Source: Deltaproteobacteria bacterium (GTDB lineage: Bacteria; Myxococcota_A; UBA9160; UBA4427). Taken from it: a DNA stretch of 64,000 nt. The position numbers and the translations under genes were made by a program. Below the pieces are notes generated by a model. It saw nothing but the letters and a program-made list of their open reading frames with translations, was not told the DNA's origin and did no database searches. Positions 17,697 through 26,797 of the stretch are shown in pieces (within the stretch, counting starts at the first letter, position 1; every line of letters starts with the position of its first letter). Location: assembly GCA_016713665.1 (NCBI GenBank), contig JADJOR010000002.1, positions 124,001 to 188,000 on the forward strand, written 5' to 3'.

Positions 17697-18622
17697 GGTG
17701 CGGGCGCTCCCGGCCCCAATGCGGAAAAAAGCGCGCGACCGCGATCGAGGACGGCGACGCCGTCCCGGTTCAAGATGCGAAAGACGACCCGCCTCTCGTC
17801 TTCGTCTGATCTGCTCGCATGGATCTCGCCGTCCACCTCCCTGGCGTCGAGCCACACCTGCGTCGTCAGCACGTCGCCGTTGAAGGAGGGCGCGGCGAAC
17901 GAGACCTCGATCGAGTGAAGGCGATCGGTCTGGCTGCCCGCGACGGTCTGGGCGAGTGCGCGGCCCGCGATGCCGACCGTATTCAAGCCGTGGAGGAGCG
18001 GGCCTTTCATTCCGGCGCGTCGCGCGATCTCGGGATCGACGTGGATCGGATGCGGATCGAAGCCTGCATGGCGATAGAGGAGGCTCTGATTCGGGAGAGT
18101 TGGCTGGACGATGGTTTGATCGGGTGGGCGTTCGGGGACGCTCGGGGTCGGGCGCTCCGGCGGCGGTGGCCCGCCGAAGCCCCCTTGATCGCGAACGATC
18201 AGCGAGTTGACCGCGCGAAAGAGCGGCGCCCCCGAGTCCGAGTCGTCGGCGCGGAACGACAGTTCGACGACCGCCGACCTTCCCGTGTCGTAGATGCCCT
18301 CGACGCGTGAGCGGACGAGAACGTCGCCTGCCGGTTCGACCGGCCCGAAGAGCTCGAGGCGGACGTGGCCGAGGACGATCTGATGGACCGAATAGTCGCC
18401 CGTCTCGAGCCCGGGATGGCTCCAGGTCGCGGACTCGCGCGCCATCACGCCCGCCAGCACGAAGGTCGGATAGACCTGCTGCGGATGACCGATCGCGTTC
18501 TCGCTGACGAACGCGAGGTCGTCGAAGCCGGCGCCCAACGCGAGAGCATAGAGGGCGCAGTCGGCGGGCGTCCATGTGATCCGCCGCGGTGCGGTCTCGA
18601 AGCCGACGCGGCGGAGATCCAT
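17693..18622 (-). CDS. Double-hotdog MaoC-type hydratase
   Basis: The 309-residue product has an N-terminal hotdog (about 10-145) and a C-terminal MaoC domain (about 165-300) carrying the hydratase segment FDPHPIHVDPEIAR, with the catalytic Asp-x4-His, and LLHGLNTVG. This is the layout of peroxisomal-type (R)-specific enoyl-CoA hydratase 2, which hydrates 2-trans-enoyl-CoA to (3R)-hydroxyacyl-CoA, the substrate of the SDR at 14380. Segments VSENAIGHPQQVYPTF near residues 39-55 are also typical. The gene lies 2 bp from the dioxygenase stop and overlaps the ligase start. Confidence 0.88.
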   Translation of the reverse strand: MDLRRVGFETAPRRITWTPADCALYALALGAGFDDLAFVSENAIGHPQQVYPTFVLAGVMARESATWSHPGLETGDYSVHQIVLGHVRLELFGPVEPAGDVLVRSRVEGIYDTGRSAVVELSFRADDSDSGAPLFRAVNSLIVRDQGGFGGPPPPERPTPSVPERPPDQTIVQPTLPNQSLLYRHAGFDPHPIHVDPEIARRAGMKGPLLHGLNTVGIAGRALAQTVAGSQTDRLHSIEVSFAAPSFNGDVLTTQVWLDAREVDGEIHASRSDEDERRVVFRILNRDGVAVLDRGRALFSALGPGAPAP

Positions 18623-18624
18623 CG

Positions 18625-19557
18625 TCACGCGCGACCCCCGCCGGCCTCGATCTGATCCATGGTCGGACCGCGGTGGCCCCAGAGCTCGTCGGGTCCGACC
18701 TCGCGGATCTGCCAACGCGCGTCGTCGACGAGAGTCCCGCCGGCGCCGAACTCGATGCCGCAGCCCGAAGGGCACGTCAGGTAGAACGAGAGCATGGGAT
18801 CGTTTGCGTGCTGGCCGATCGTCATCATGACGGGCGCATTCTGCTTCTGGGCGCGATCCCACGCGACGCCGACGTCTTCGAGCGTTTGCGCCTCGACCAT
18901 CAGGTGATGGAAGCAGGGCTCGGGCAGCACGTCGGTCACGGCGAGCGCGTGGTGACGCGCGTTCGTGCGCATGAAGATCGCGCGCTTGCCGAGACCCATG
19001 TCCATGCGGTCCGTCGTGCGCAATCCCAGGACGCGGGCGTACCAGGCCTCGGCGGCGGGTGCGTCCGGTACGACGATCAGCACGTGGCCCATCCCATTCC
19101 GGGTCACGAAGCCGGATACGCCGGCAGGCGACACGAAGGGCTCACCCGGAGCCGTCGCGGCGCCATGGAACAGCTCGTGGGGATTGCCGGAGGGATCGAC
19201 GAAGCGCAGCACTCCGGCGACGCCCCGCATGGCCGGATCGATCGATCGATCGACGGCGACGCCGCAGGCGGCGAGATGTTCGCTCGCCTGCGCGAGCGCG
19301 GCGGCGTCGGTGAGCTCCCATCCGACGTACGCGAGGCCGGGCGTCGCGCTTCGATGGATCGCGATGCGCCAGCGGCGCTCGTCGAGGCGATAGAACAGGG
19401 AGGCTCCTCCCGCTCCGGCGGATGCATCCTCGCCGCGCACGTCGTCGCCGCCGGGCCCGGCCGCCGGTGCGAACCCGAGCGTCTGCTCCGCGAACGGCTT
19501 CCATGCCGACAGGTCGGGCGCATGAAAGCCGATGTAGCCCAGTCCCTGGATCCGCAT
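18625..19557 (-). CDS. Second type I extradiol dioxygenase (VOC superfamily)
   Basis: A 310-residue two-domain VOC protein related to the dioxygenase at 2789-3745. The Fe-ligand pattern is kept: His in GMGHVLIV, His in the CFHHL motif and Glu in GIEFGAGG; the RHHA, GQHAND and SFYLT motifs mark the catalytic His, His and Tyr. Start ATG 19557 was chosen because MRIQGLGYIGF aligns with the start of the paralogue. It is the second gene of a leftward operon, between the FadD3-like ligase and the hotdog hydratase. Two enzymes of one family in 17 kb suggest two ring-cleavage steps or two substrates. Confidence 0.86.
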   Translation of the reverse strand: MRIQGLGYIGFHAPDLSAWKPFAEQTLGFAPAAGPGGDDVRGEDASAGAGGASLFYRLDERRWRIAIHRSATPGLAYVGWELTDAAALAQASEHLAACGVAVDRSIDPAMRGVAGVLRFVDPSGNPHELFHGAATAPGEPFVSPAGVSGFVTRNGMGHVLIVVPDAPAAEAWYARVLGLRTTDRMDMGLGKRAIFMRTNARHHALAVTDVLPEPCFHHLMVEAQTLEDVGVAWDRAQKQNAPVMMTIGQHANDPMLSFYLTCPSGCGIEFGAGGTLVDDARWQIREVGPDELWGHRGPTMDQIEAGGGRA

Positions 19558-19609
19558 CACGCCCGCCCTCGCGTCCTCTCCGCGCCTGCCCACCTGCTGC
19601 TATCCGCGC

Positions 19610-21262
19610 CTAGTCCCCGCCGACCCGTTTCGCCTGCTCGCGTAGCGCGAATTTCGTGACCTTGCCCGTCGCGTTCATCGGGAGACCGGGCACGACGCGA
19701 ACGAATCGGGGAACCTTGTAGTTCGCCATCCGCTCTCGACACGCGGCGATGACGCCACTCTCCGTGAGCCCTGCATCCTTCTTCTCGACGACGAAGGCCA
19801 TCCCGACCTCGCCCATCCGCTCGTCGGGGACACCGATGACGGCGACCTGTGCAATTCCTGGGATCGTGAACATGAGATTCTCGATCTCCGCGGGATAACA
19901 GTTGAACCCGCCCATGATGTACATGTCCTTGATCCGGTCGGTTATGCGGAGATTGCCGGCGGCGTCGAGCGTCCCGACGTCGCCGGTATGGAGCCAGCCT
20001 TCGGAGTCGATCGTCTCCTTCGTTGCCGCCTCGTCCTCGAAGTAGCCTCTCATGACGTTGTAGCCGCGAACCAGGATCTCGCCGGCATCGCCCGTGCGGA
20101 CCGACCGGCCCGAGGCGTCGACGCAGCGGATCTCGACCCCCGGCAACGGACGCCCCGACGTCGTCGCGATCGTGACGGGATCGTCGTCGTGTCGGCACAT
20201 CGAGACGGCGCCCGAGCACTCCGTCAGTCCGTAGCCCGTGACGACCGTCTCGAAGCCCAACACGTCGCGCATGCGGTGGACGAGCTCGACCGGGATGACG
20301 GCGGCGCCGGTGACGGCGAGGCGCAGGCTGGAGATGTCGTACTTCGAGAGGTCCGGGAGCGCGAGCAGCGATTGGAAGATCGCCGGCGGGCCGGGGAAGA
20401 CCGTGATCTTCTCCCGTGCGATCCGGTCGAGCACGGCGGCGGCTTCGAAGACGGCGTGTGGGAGCATCGTCGCGCCCCGCATGATCGAGGCCATCCAGCC
20501 GGACTTGTAACCGAAGGCGTGGAAGAAGGGATTCGCGATCAGGTAGCGGTCGCCTTCACGCAGCCCCACGACGTCGCTCCAGGCCTCGAAGACGCGCACG
20601 TTCTGGAAATGCGTGGCGATGACGCCCTTGGGCTTGCCGGTCGTTCCCGACGTGAACATGATGTCGGCGACGTCCTCGCCGCGCACGGCCTGGCTCCGCA
20701 TGCGCGCCTCGTCCTCGGATGCGTTTGCGCCCGCCGCGAGGAAATCGGGCCAGGGCTCGCCCGTCTTCGAGCTCCCGCGCAGCGTCACGATCCGCTCGAG
20801 CGAGACGGGCCGCTCGCTCCCGAGCGAGTCGGCGTAGTTCACGCCCAGGAACTCGCCGGTCGTCACGAGGACCTTCGCCCCGCTCTTCGCGAGCACGTAG
20901 CCTGCCTCGGCCGCCTTGAAGCGCGTGTTGATCGGGACGAGCGCCGCTCCCGCCGACTGAAGTCCGATCGCTGCGACGATCCAGTCGCTCGAGTTCGGCG
21001 CCCAGATCGCCACTCGCTCGCCTGGACGCACGCCCGCTGCGAGGAATGCGCGCGTGGATTCGATCCCCGCCGCAGCGAGCTGCGCGAAGCTCGAGCGAAG
21101 CTCGCCCTCTTCGAGAGCCGAGAGGTCCGCATACTCGACGGCGGCGCGGGCGACGAGTCCCGGGATCGTCGCGACGGTGGCGAGCGGGATGCATTCCGAC
21201 TCGCGCCTCGAGCTTCGCTGCGGAGATCTTCCCGATCCGCTTTCCGGTCTGCATTCCGACAT
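19610..21262 (-). CDS. Acyl-CoA synthetase, FadD3-like
   Basis: AMP-dependent ligase of 550 residues with phosphate loop TSGTTGKPKG at 204-213, the GYGLTECS adenine motif, the hinge RITDRIKD and the terminal catalytic Lys in NATGKVTK. Its opening (TIPGLVARAAVEY) and the FNCYPAEIENL segment resemble FadD3, which in actinobacteria activates the C/D-ring propionate left after cholesterol ring cleavage; this is a resemblance from memory. It heads the leftward operon FadD3-like, dioxygenase, hotdog hydratase, ligase, SDR. The first 28 residues look non-conserved; ATG 21262 is the only good start in frame. Confidence 0.83.
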   Translation of the reverse strand: MSECRPESGSGRSPQRSSRRESECIPLATVATIPGLVARAAVEYADLSALEEGELRSSFAQLAAAGIESTRAFLAAGVRPGERVAIWAPNSSDWIVAAIGLQSAGAALVPINTRFKAAEAGYVLAKSGAKVLVTTGEFLGVNYADSLGSERPVSLERIVTLRGSSKTGEPWPDFLAAGANASEDEARMRSQAVRGEDVADIMFTSGTTGKPKGVIATHFQNVRVFEAWSDVVGLREGDRYLIANPFFHAFGYKSGWMASIMRGATMLPHAVFEAAAVLDRIAREKITVFPGPPAIFQSLLALPDLSKYDISSLRLAVTGAAVIPVELVHRMRDVLGFETVVTGYGLTECSGAVSMCRHDDDPVTIATTSGRPLPGVEIRCVDASGRSVRTGDAGEILVRGYNVMRGYFEDEAATKETIDSEGWLHTGDVGTLDAAGNLRITDRIKDMYIMGGFNCYPAEIENLMFTIPGIAQVAVIGVPDERMGEVGMAFVVEKKDAGLTESGVIAACRERMANYKVPRFVRVVPGLPMNATGKVTKFALREQAKRVGGD

Positions 21263-21415
21263 GGCCGTTCGACTCTATCCCGTCCCTGCACGGCCCGGGG
21301 ATCCCCATTTCTGCGCAGACCGTGAGCGCAAATCGGGATTCGGACGAGAGGGCAGCCGGATGCGGGGCCGTTCCGTGCCGGGTAGCGTCGGATCGGACCC
21401 ACGGGAGGCAAGCCG

Positions 21416-22291
21416 ATGACAGCGATCCGGACGACGCCTGCGGCCGCGACGAAGTTCGAGGTGCTCGAGAAGGGGCTCCGCTTTCCGGAGGCGCCACGCT
21501 GGCATGCGGGTCGCCTCTACTACTCCGACATGTACGCGGGCGAGGTCCGCTCGCTCGATCTGAACGGGCACGCCGAGGTCGTGACGCGCGTGCCCGGCCA
21601 TCCGTCCGGGCTCGGTTGGTGGCCAGACGGCTCGCTCGTGATCGTCTCGATGCAGGACCGCCGCCTTCTGCGCATCGCGCCGGGGGACCCGAGCGGCAGA
21701 ACGACGCTCGTCGCCGATCTCTCCGCACTCGCTCCCTTCCACTGCAACGATCTGGTGGTCGATGCCCGCGGTCACGCGTACGTCGGCAACTTCGGCGCAG
21801 ACATCGGCGCCGGCGCACCGCCGGAACCGACCTGCCTCATCTGCGTGACGCCCGACGGCCGCGCGAGGAAGGTCGCCGATGACCTGATGTTCCCGAACGG
21901 CATGGTCGTGACGGCGGACGATCGCACTCTCATCGTCGCGGAGACCTTCGCTTCGCGGCTCACGGCATTCGACATCGCCGCGGATGGCTCGTTGTCGAAC
22001 CGCCGTGTCTGGGCCGTGCTCGGTGGACCGCTGCCCGACGGCATCTGCCTCGACGCGCAGAACGCCATCTGGGTGGCGGCGCCGTTCAGCAACGAGCTGC
22101 TGCGTGTCGGGGAGGGCGGGAAGGTCCACGAACGGATCGAGATGGCGAGCAAGCCGATCGCCTGCGTCCTCGGCGGGCCCGACGGCCGCACGCTCTTCGT
22201 GCTGACGAGCGACGACTTCGAGCCCGAGAAGACGATCGCGCGGAGTGCGAAAATCGAGATTGCGCGGGTCGCGGTGCCAGCGAGCGCCTGA
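21416..22291 (+). CDS. SMP-30/gluconolactonase-like beta-propeller lactonase
   Basis: The 291-residue protein shows the SMP-30 six-bladed propeller pattern with the metal ligands in place: Glu25 (FPEAPRW), Asn111 (CNDLV), Asn161 (FPNGMVV) and Asp208 (LPDGI). These enzymes hydrolyse lactones with Ca2+ or another divalent metal. No signal peptide is visible, so it is probably cytoplasmic. It is divergent from the FadD3-like ligase across a 153-bp gap with a GGGGATCCCC palindrome at 21297-21306. In this setting it could open a lactone formed in ring degradation. Confidence 0.86.
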   Translation: MTAIRTTPAAATKFEVLEKGLRFPEAPRWHAGRLYYSDMYAGEVRSLDLNGHAEVVTRVPGHPSGLGWWPDGSLVIVSMQDRRLLRIAPGDPSGRTTLVADLSALAPFHCNDLVVDARGHAYVGNFGADIGAGAPPEPTCLICVTPDGRARKVADDLMFPNGMVVTADDRTLIVAETFASRLTAFDIAADGSLSNRRVWAVLGGPLPDGICLDAQNAIWVAAPFSNELLRVGEGGKVHERIEMASKPIACVLGGPDGRTLFVLTSDDFEPEKTIARSAKIEIARVAVPASA

Positions 22292-22297
22292 GCGAGC

Positions 22298-22906
22298 TCA
22301 TTGCGCCGGTTGCCGCTCGTCCTTCCCGTTCGTGGCCGGTGCCCGATCGGGCGTGTGCATTGCGAGCGAGCGCTGGTCGAGGTGGAGCCTGGCGATCCGC
22401 CAGCCCTCCGGTGTTCGTCGCGCGTCGATCGTATACAGGCCGGCCCCGGATACGTCGCGGTTGTGTTGATAGGCGACCATCCTGGCATGATCGCCTTCGA
22501 CCTCGACCACGTGGGTGGCCATGTAGTGGCCGGGCGCGCTCCGACCATGATCGGTCTCGCGAAGCCAGGCCAGGATGGCCTCGATGCCCTCGAGTCGAAC
22601 GTCGAGTGGCGTGTCGACGCCGACGTATTCGGCGACCGCTTCGGGGAGGAAGATCGATCTGAGCGCGTCCTGATCGCCGCGGTCGAGTCCGTAGGCATAC
22701 TGATTGATGAGCTGGATGACGGCCTGTCGATCTGCCGCGACCTCGAGAGCGGCGATGCGAGTCTCGAGCGCCGGAGGGCGACAGCCCACGAGGAGCGAGA
22801 CGAGGAGCGCCAGGGCAGAGATCTCGAGGCCGCCTCGAATCGACGATCGACTCCTGGCGAAAGCCTCGATCGGATGAGCCGCGCATGCGGGATCGGTTCG
22901 ATGCAT
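22298..22906 (-). CDS. SnoaL/NTF2-like lipoprotein
   Basis: A 202-residue protein with an N-terminal hydrophobic stretch ending in a lipobox (LLVGC, Cys near 42), so probably a lipoprotein exported by Sec and anchored to a membrane. The remainder is a SnoaL-like domain: QLINQYAYGLDRGD near 65-78 and the central TDHGRSAPGHYMATHVVEVEGD type strands. Start ATG 22906 follows GAGGAGGA at a suitable distance. SnoaL-like domains with Tyr/Asp/His pockets act as hydratases or binders; the anchored form is less common. It converges closely with the SMP-30 gene. Confidence 0.75.
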   Translation of the reverse strand: MHRTDPACAAHPIEAFARSRSSIRGGLEISALALLVSLLVGCRPPALETRIAALEVAADRQAVIQLINQYAYGLDRGDQDALRSIFLPEAVAEYVGVDTPLDVRLEGIEAILAWLRETDHGRSAPGHYMATHVVEVEGDHARMVAYQHNRDVSGAGLYTIDARRTPEGWRIARLHLDQRSLAMHTPDRAPATNGKDERQPAQ

Positions 22907-23007
22907 GAATGAATCCTCCTCGGCGTGGGGACCGGAGCGAAAGGGCCTGGTTCTCCGGCGCCACGACGAATCGTCTTGCAATCCGGACTCGGCCTTTCTC
23001 GAAGCGG

Positions 23008-25517
23008 CTAGTCGATCCCTTCGCAGACCCACTCGAGCTCCCCGCCCGCTCCGACCTGGGCCGGCGCCCAGACGAGCGCGACCTGCTCGACCGCGAGGTC
23101 GCCCTTCGTGGCCGCAATGCGGAGCGGCTCGAGCTGCGCCTGATGGGCCGAGCTCGAATCCTCGACCGCAGCGAGCTCCCGGGCGAGCTCGGCCTCGAGG
23201 TCGGCGAGCTGCTGCTTCACCGCCTCGACCTGGTCCTCCGCGCGACCGATGTCCGCGCGCTCCTGGGCCGCGCGGCTCGCGCCGCGGATCGTGCTCGCCG
23301 CGCGCGAGACGTTGGTCGCGCTCGCGAGCTTTCGCCCGAAGAGGGCGCCGATCAGGCTCGCGCCGAGGGAGACCGCGGCCTGATTGCGCTTGTCGGCATA
23401 CTGCTCGGTCTCGCGCTCGACGCGCTCGTTTGCGCGGGCGATCCGGTCGCGGAGCGTCGCAAGCTTCGGCGCGTACTTCTGCCGCAGCTTCTCGACGGTC
23501 CGGTCCCGCTCGTCGCGAACGAGGTCGGCGATGCGGCCGCGGAACGCGCCCTCGGACTCGCCCGGCGTCGAGACGAGCTTCGGGCTCTTCGAGCGCAGGA
23601 GCTCGAGGGCGTGGTCGCGGTAGACGGTCGACGCGAGCTGCTTCGTCCACTGCGCATAGCTCGTCTTGCGCTCGGCGACGGCCGGTAGCGTGCCGAAGCG
23701 GGCGCGCGGATCGGGCTCGGCCGATCGCTCGGGCGGCGCCGGGCGCCGTGCTGCGCCGTCCCAGACCGAGGCGCCGGGCTCTCCGCCGAGGGGCTGCCAG
23801 AGGATGCATTTCTCCCAGCGATCGACGGCGGCCGGGGCGCTCGCATAATGCACCGTCGCGAGGCCGAGCAGGGCCGGCTGGTAGACGAGGCGGTCCGGCG
23901 CGGTCACGGCCCGCGTGATCGGCAGGAAGCGCTCGTTGGCCTCGGCGGGCAGGACGGGGCGGGCGGGTTGTGCTCGAGGCGCGCTCGGAGAGGAAGCGAC
24001 CGGCGGGGCAGCCGCGATCGTCTGGGGGGGGGGGGGGGGGGGAGAAGCCGGGGGGCGGCCGGCGCGGGAGACGCGGACGCCGCCGCGGTGCCCGTCGGCC
24101 GCGGAAGCTGCTTCATCTGCGCCCGAGAAAGCGGCCCCGCGAGATACGAGAGCGTCCAGCGCGTGCGCATCAGGACGGGCGCGTCCTCATGCACGTTGTT
24201 CAGGAGGAACACGCGCTTGTCGAGGCTCGAGAGTCGCCTCTCGAGGGAGGCCCGGTCGAATCCCTCGCGCCCCGCGCCGGCCACGCTCTCGAGACCGTCG
24301 AGGACCCGCGCCTTGTCGCGCTCGGTCTGGAGGCGGCCGAGGAACCAGGTGCCGCAATTCGAGAGGCCCTTGTAGTCGAGGTCGACGGGATTCTGGGTCG
24401 AGAGCACGCAGCCGAGCCCGAAGGCCCGCGCCTGCTTGAGGAGCGTCAGCATCGGGAGCTTCGAGGGCGGATTCGCCGTCGGCGGGAAGAAGCCGAAGAC
24501 TTCGTCCATGTAGAGCATCGCGCGCAGCGACTGCGTCCCCGACTGGGTCCGCATCCAGGCGACGAGCTGACCGAGCAGCAGCGTCACGACGAACATCCGC
24601 TCGGCGTCCGCGAGATGGGCGATCGAGACGATCGCGAGGCGCGGGCGGCCGTCTTCGGCGCGCAGCATCCGGGCGACGTCGAGGGGCTCGCCCTCGAGCC
24701 AGGCGGCGAAGCCCGGCGAGGCGAGCAGATTGTTGATGCGCATCGCCAGCGCCGCGCGCTCGGCGGCCGGGAAGAAGGTCTCGAGCTCGAAGACGCCGAC
24801 GCGCTCGATCGGGGGCTTCTGGATCTGGTGGATCAGGGCGCCGAGGTCGAGATTGCGGCCCTCGCGCCAGGCGCGCTCGACGAGATTCGAGAGCAGGATG
24901 TGCTCGCGGCTCTGGATCGGGTCGGCCTCCTTGTCGGAGAGCCCGACGAGGCCGAGCAGGCCCGAGACCGAGGAGAGCACGCGCTCGCGCAGGGCCTCGC
25001 CGTCTTCGACGATGGCGGGGGCGGGCGCGTCGAGGGCGCGCAGGATCGAGAGCGGGCGGCCCGCGTTGCTGCCGGGCGTATAGAGCACGCGCTCCGCCGC
25101 GGCTTCGAGCTTCGCGATGCGCTCGGGCGACTGGCCCCAGTCGCCGAGCCCCTTGCGCCAGAGCGCGGCCTGGCTCGCGGCGTGCTCGTCGGGGGTCTGG
25201 CCGGCGCGCAGCGCCGAGCCTTCGTCGATCCACGGGCGGAAGTCGGTCGCGGCGAGATTCGGGAAGGTCAGCAGGAGATTGCCGAGATCGCCCTTGGGAT
25301 CGATTGCGAGGACCGGGATCCCGTCGATCAGCGCCTCTTCGATGAGACCGATCCCGAGGCCGGTCTTGCCGCTGCCGGTCATGCCGACGATGACGGCGTG
25401 GGTCGTCAGGTCCTTCGCATCGTAGAGCAGCGGCTCGTCGCGGTCTTCGCCCGTCGCCGGATCGACCGGCCGCCCGAGGTAGAAGGCGCCGAGCTTCTCG
25501 TAGTCCTCGCTCTTCAT
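23008..25517 (-). CDS. HerA/DUF87-type ATPase with proline-rich linker, interrupted by a frameshift in a poly-G tract
   Basis: The N-terminal part (about 490 residues) is a HerA/VirB4-like ATPase: Walker A in VGMTGSGKTGLG, Walker B in AMLYMDEVFGFF and a sensor-type VLSTQNPVDL. After a proline-rich linker the C-terminal part (from about 23990 down to 23008) is mostly coiled coil with Ala/Glu/Arg-rich helices and a VYQPALLG opening. The two parts are in different frames, separated exactly at a run of 19 G (24024-24042, poly-Pro on the coding strand). Seventeen or twenty G would join them into one protein of about 836 residues. Such ATPases act as DNA translocases or in defence and conjugation; no nuclease partner is adjacent. 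ATG 25517 is the start. Confidence 0.78.
24024..24042. repeat. Homopolymer of 19 G inside the ATPase gene
   Basis: An uninterrupted run of 19 G lies where the reading frame of the HerA-like ATPase gene breaks. On the coding strand it encodes poly-proline inside a linker of low complexity. Its length modulo three decides whether the C-terminal half is translated. Confidence 0.9.
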
Positions 25518-25564
25518 TCGGCGCTCTTCATGAGACCCACTGGATGAACCCTCCCGATGCAGAC

Positions 25565-26761
25565 CTAGCGCGAGATGCCGAAGCGCTCGAGCTGGAAGAG
25601 ACGGATCGCGTTGCCGCGAAGCAGCGCGTAGGTCTCGGCCTCGTTCAGCCCCGCCTTGGCACAGATCTCCGTCGCGACCTTCTCCGTATGGGGGAAGGTC
25701 GAGTCGGCATGGGGATAGTCGCATTCGAAGGAGATCCGCTGCATGCCGATGCGGTCGCGATTGGCGAGCCCGGTCTCGTCGTCGAAGATGCAGCCGAGGA
25801 TCCGGTCGCCGAGATAGCTCGTGGGCGGATTCTTCAGGCTCGAGCCGAAGCTGTTGGCGACGCGCTCGTGCCAGAGCTTGTCCATGCGCTCCATCACGTA
25901 AGGCATCCAGCCGACCTGGCCCTCGGAGTAGGCGATCCGCAGGCGCGGAAAACGCTCGAGGATGCCCGAGAAGACGTAGTCGATGAGCGAGCCCATCGCG
26001 TTCTGGAAGGTCAGGGTCGAGCTGACGATGAACGGCGCGTCGGGCGTCGTCTGGGGCATCTTCGACGAGGAGCCGATGTGGAGGCAGACGACGGTCTCGG
26101 TCTCCTCGCAGGCGCGGTAGAAGGGATCCCAGTAGCCCGAGTGGACCGAGGGCAGGCCGAGGGGATGGGGGTTCTCGGAGAAGGTGACCGCGTGGCAGCC
26201 CTTGGCGGCGGTGCGATGGATCTCTTCGACGGCGAGGTTCACGTCCCAGAGCGGGATGATCGAGAGCGGGATCAGCCTCCCGCGGCCCTCGCCGGCGCAC
26301 CACTCGTCGATGATCCAGTCGTTGTAGGCCCGCACGCAGAGCAGCGAGAGCTCCTTGTCCTGCCGCTCCATGAACGTCTGGCCGCAGAAGCGCGGCAGCG
26401 TGTTCGGGAAGCAGATGGACGCCTCCATGTGGTTGGCGTCCATGTCCTGGAGCCGCTCCTTCTGCTTCCAACAGCCGGGGCGGATCTCGTCGAAGGTCGT
26501 CACGCCGAAGGCGAGGTCGCCGAGGCCGACGGCCGCCGAGAGTCGGGAGAAGGGCGAGACGAGGTCGTCGTAGTACCAGATGTCGGCCCACTGGCCGGCC
26601 GCGTCGCGCGTCCAGGTCAGCCCGAGCGGGCCGCCGAAGCTGCCCTTCTCGCGCACGATGCGCGGCCCGCGCTCACGAAAGCGGGCCGGGAGGCGACTCG
26701 ACCAGAGATCGGGAGGCTCGACCACGTGGTCGTCGACGGAGATGATCCGGGGAATCGCCAT
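25565..26761 (-). CDS. Amidohydrolase-2 family metal-dependent hydrolase
   Basis: A 398-residue TIM-barrel hydrolase. The first metal motif is degenerate relative to HxH: VDDHVVEP near residues 9-16. Further typical parts are TFSENPH and the LHIGSSS barrel-strand His, and FECDYPHADST, carrying the C-terminal metal Asp. The family contains decarboxylases and hydrolases for meta-cleavage products. It lies 47 bp upstream of the ATPase gene on the same strand. It is about 85 residues shorter than the related enzyme at 10853-12307 and belongs to the subgroup often found in polycyclic catabolism clusters. Confidence 0.82.
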   Translation of the reverse strand: MAIPRIISVDDHVVEPPDLWSSRLPARFRERGPRIVREKGSFGGPLGLTWTRDAAGQWADIWYYDDLVSPFSRLSAAVGLGDLAFGVTTFDEIRPGCWKQKERLQDMDANHMEASICFPNTLPRFCGQTFMERQDKELSLLCVRAYNDWIIDEWCAGEGRGRLIPLSIIPLWDVNLAVEEIHRTAAKGCHAVTFSENPHPLGLPSVHSGYWDPFYRACEETETVVCLHIGSSSKMPQTTPDAPFIVSSTLTFQNAMGSLIDYVFSGILERFPRLRIAYSEGQVGWMPYVMERMDKLWHERVANSFGSSLKNPPTSYLGDRILGCIFDDETGLANRDRIGMQRISFECDYPHADSTFPHTEKVATEICAKAGLNEAETYALLRGNAIRLFQLERFGISR

Positions 26762-26797
26762 GCAGGGCCTCCTCTCTCTGTTCGAGCCGATGATCGC

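Noticed and set aside
14724..17918. A 1064-codon open frame on the plus strand
   Set aside because: Shadow of the SDR and, antisense, of the ligase and hotdog genes; no conserved motif.
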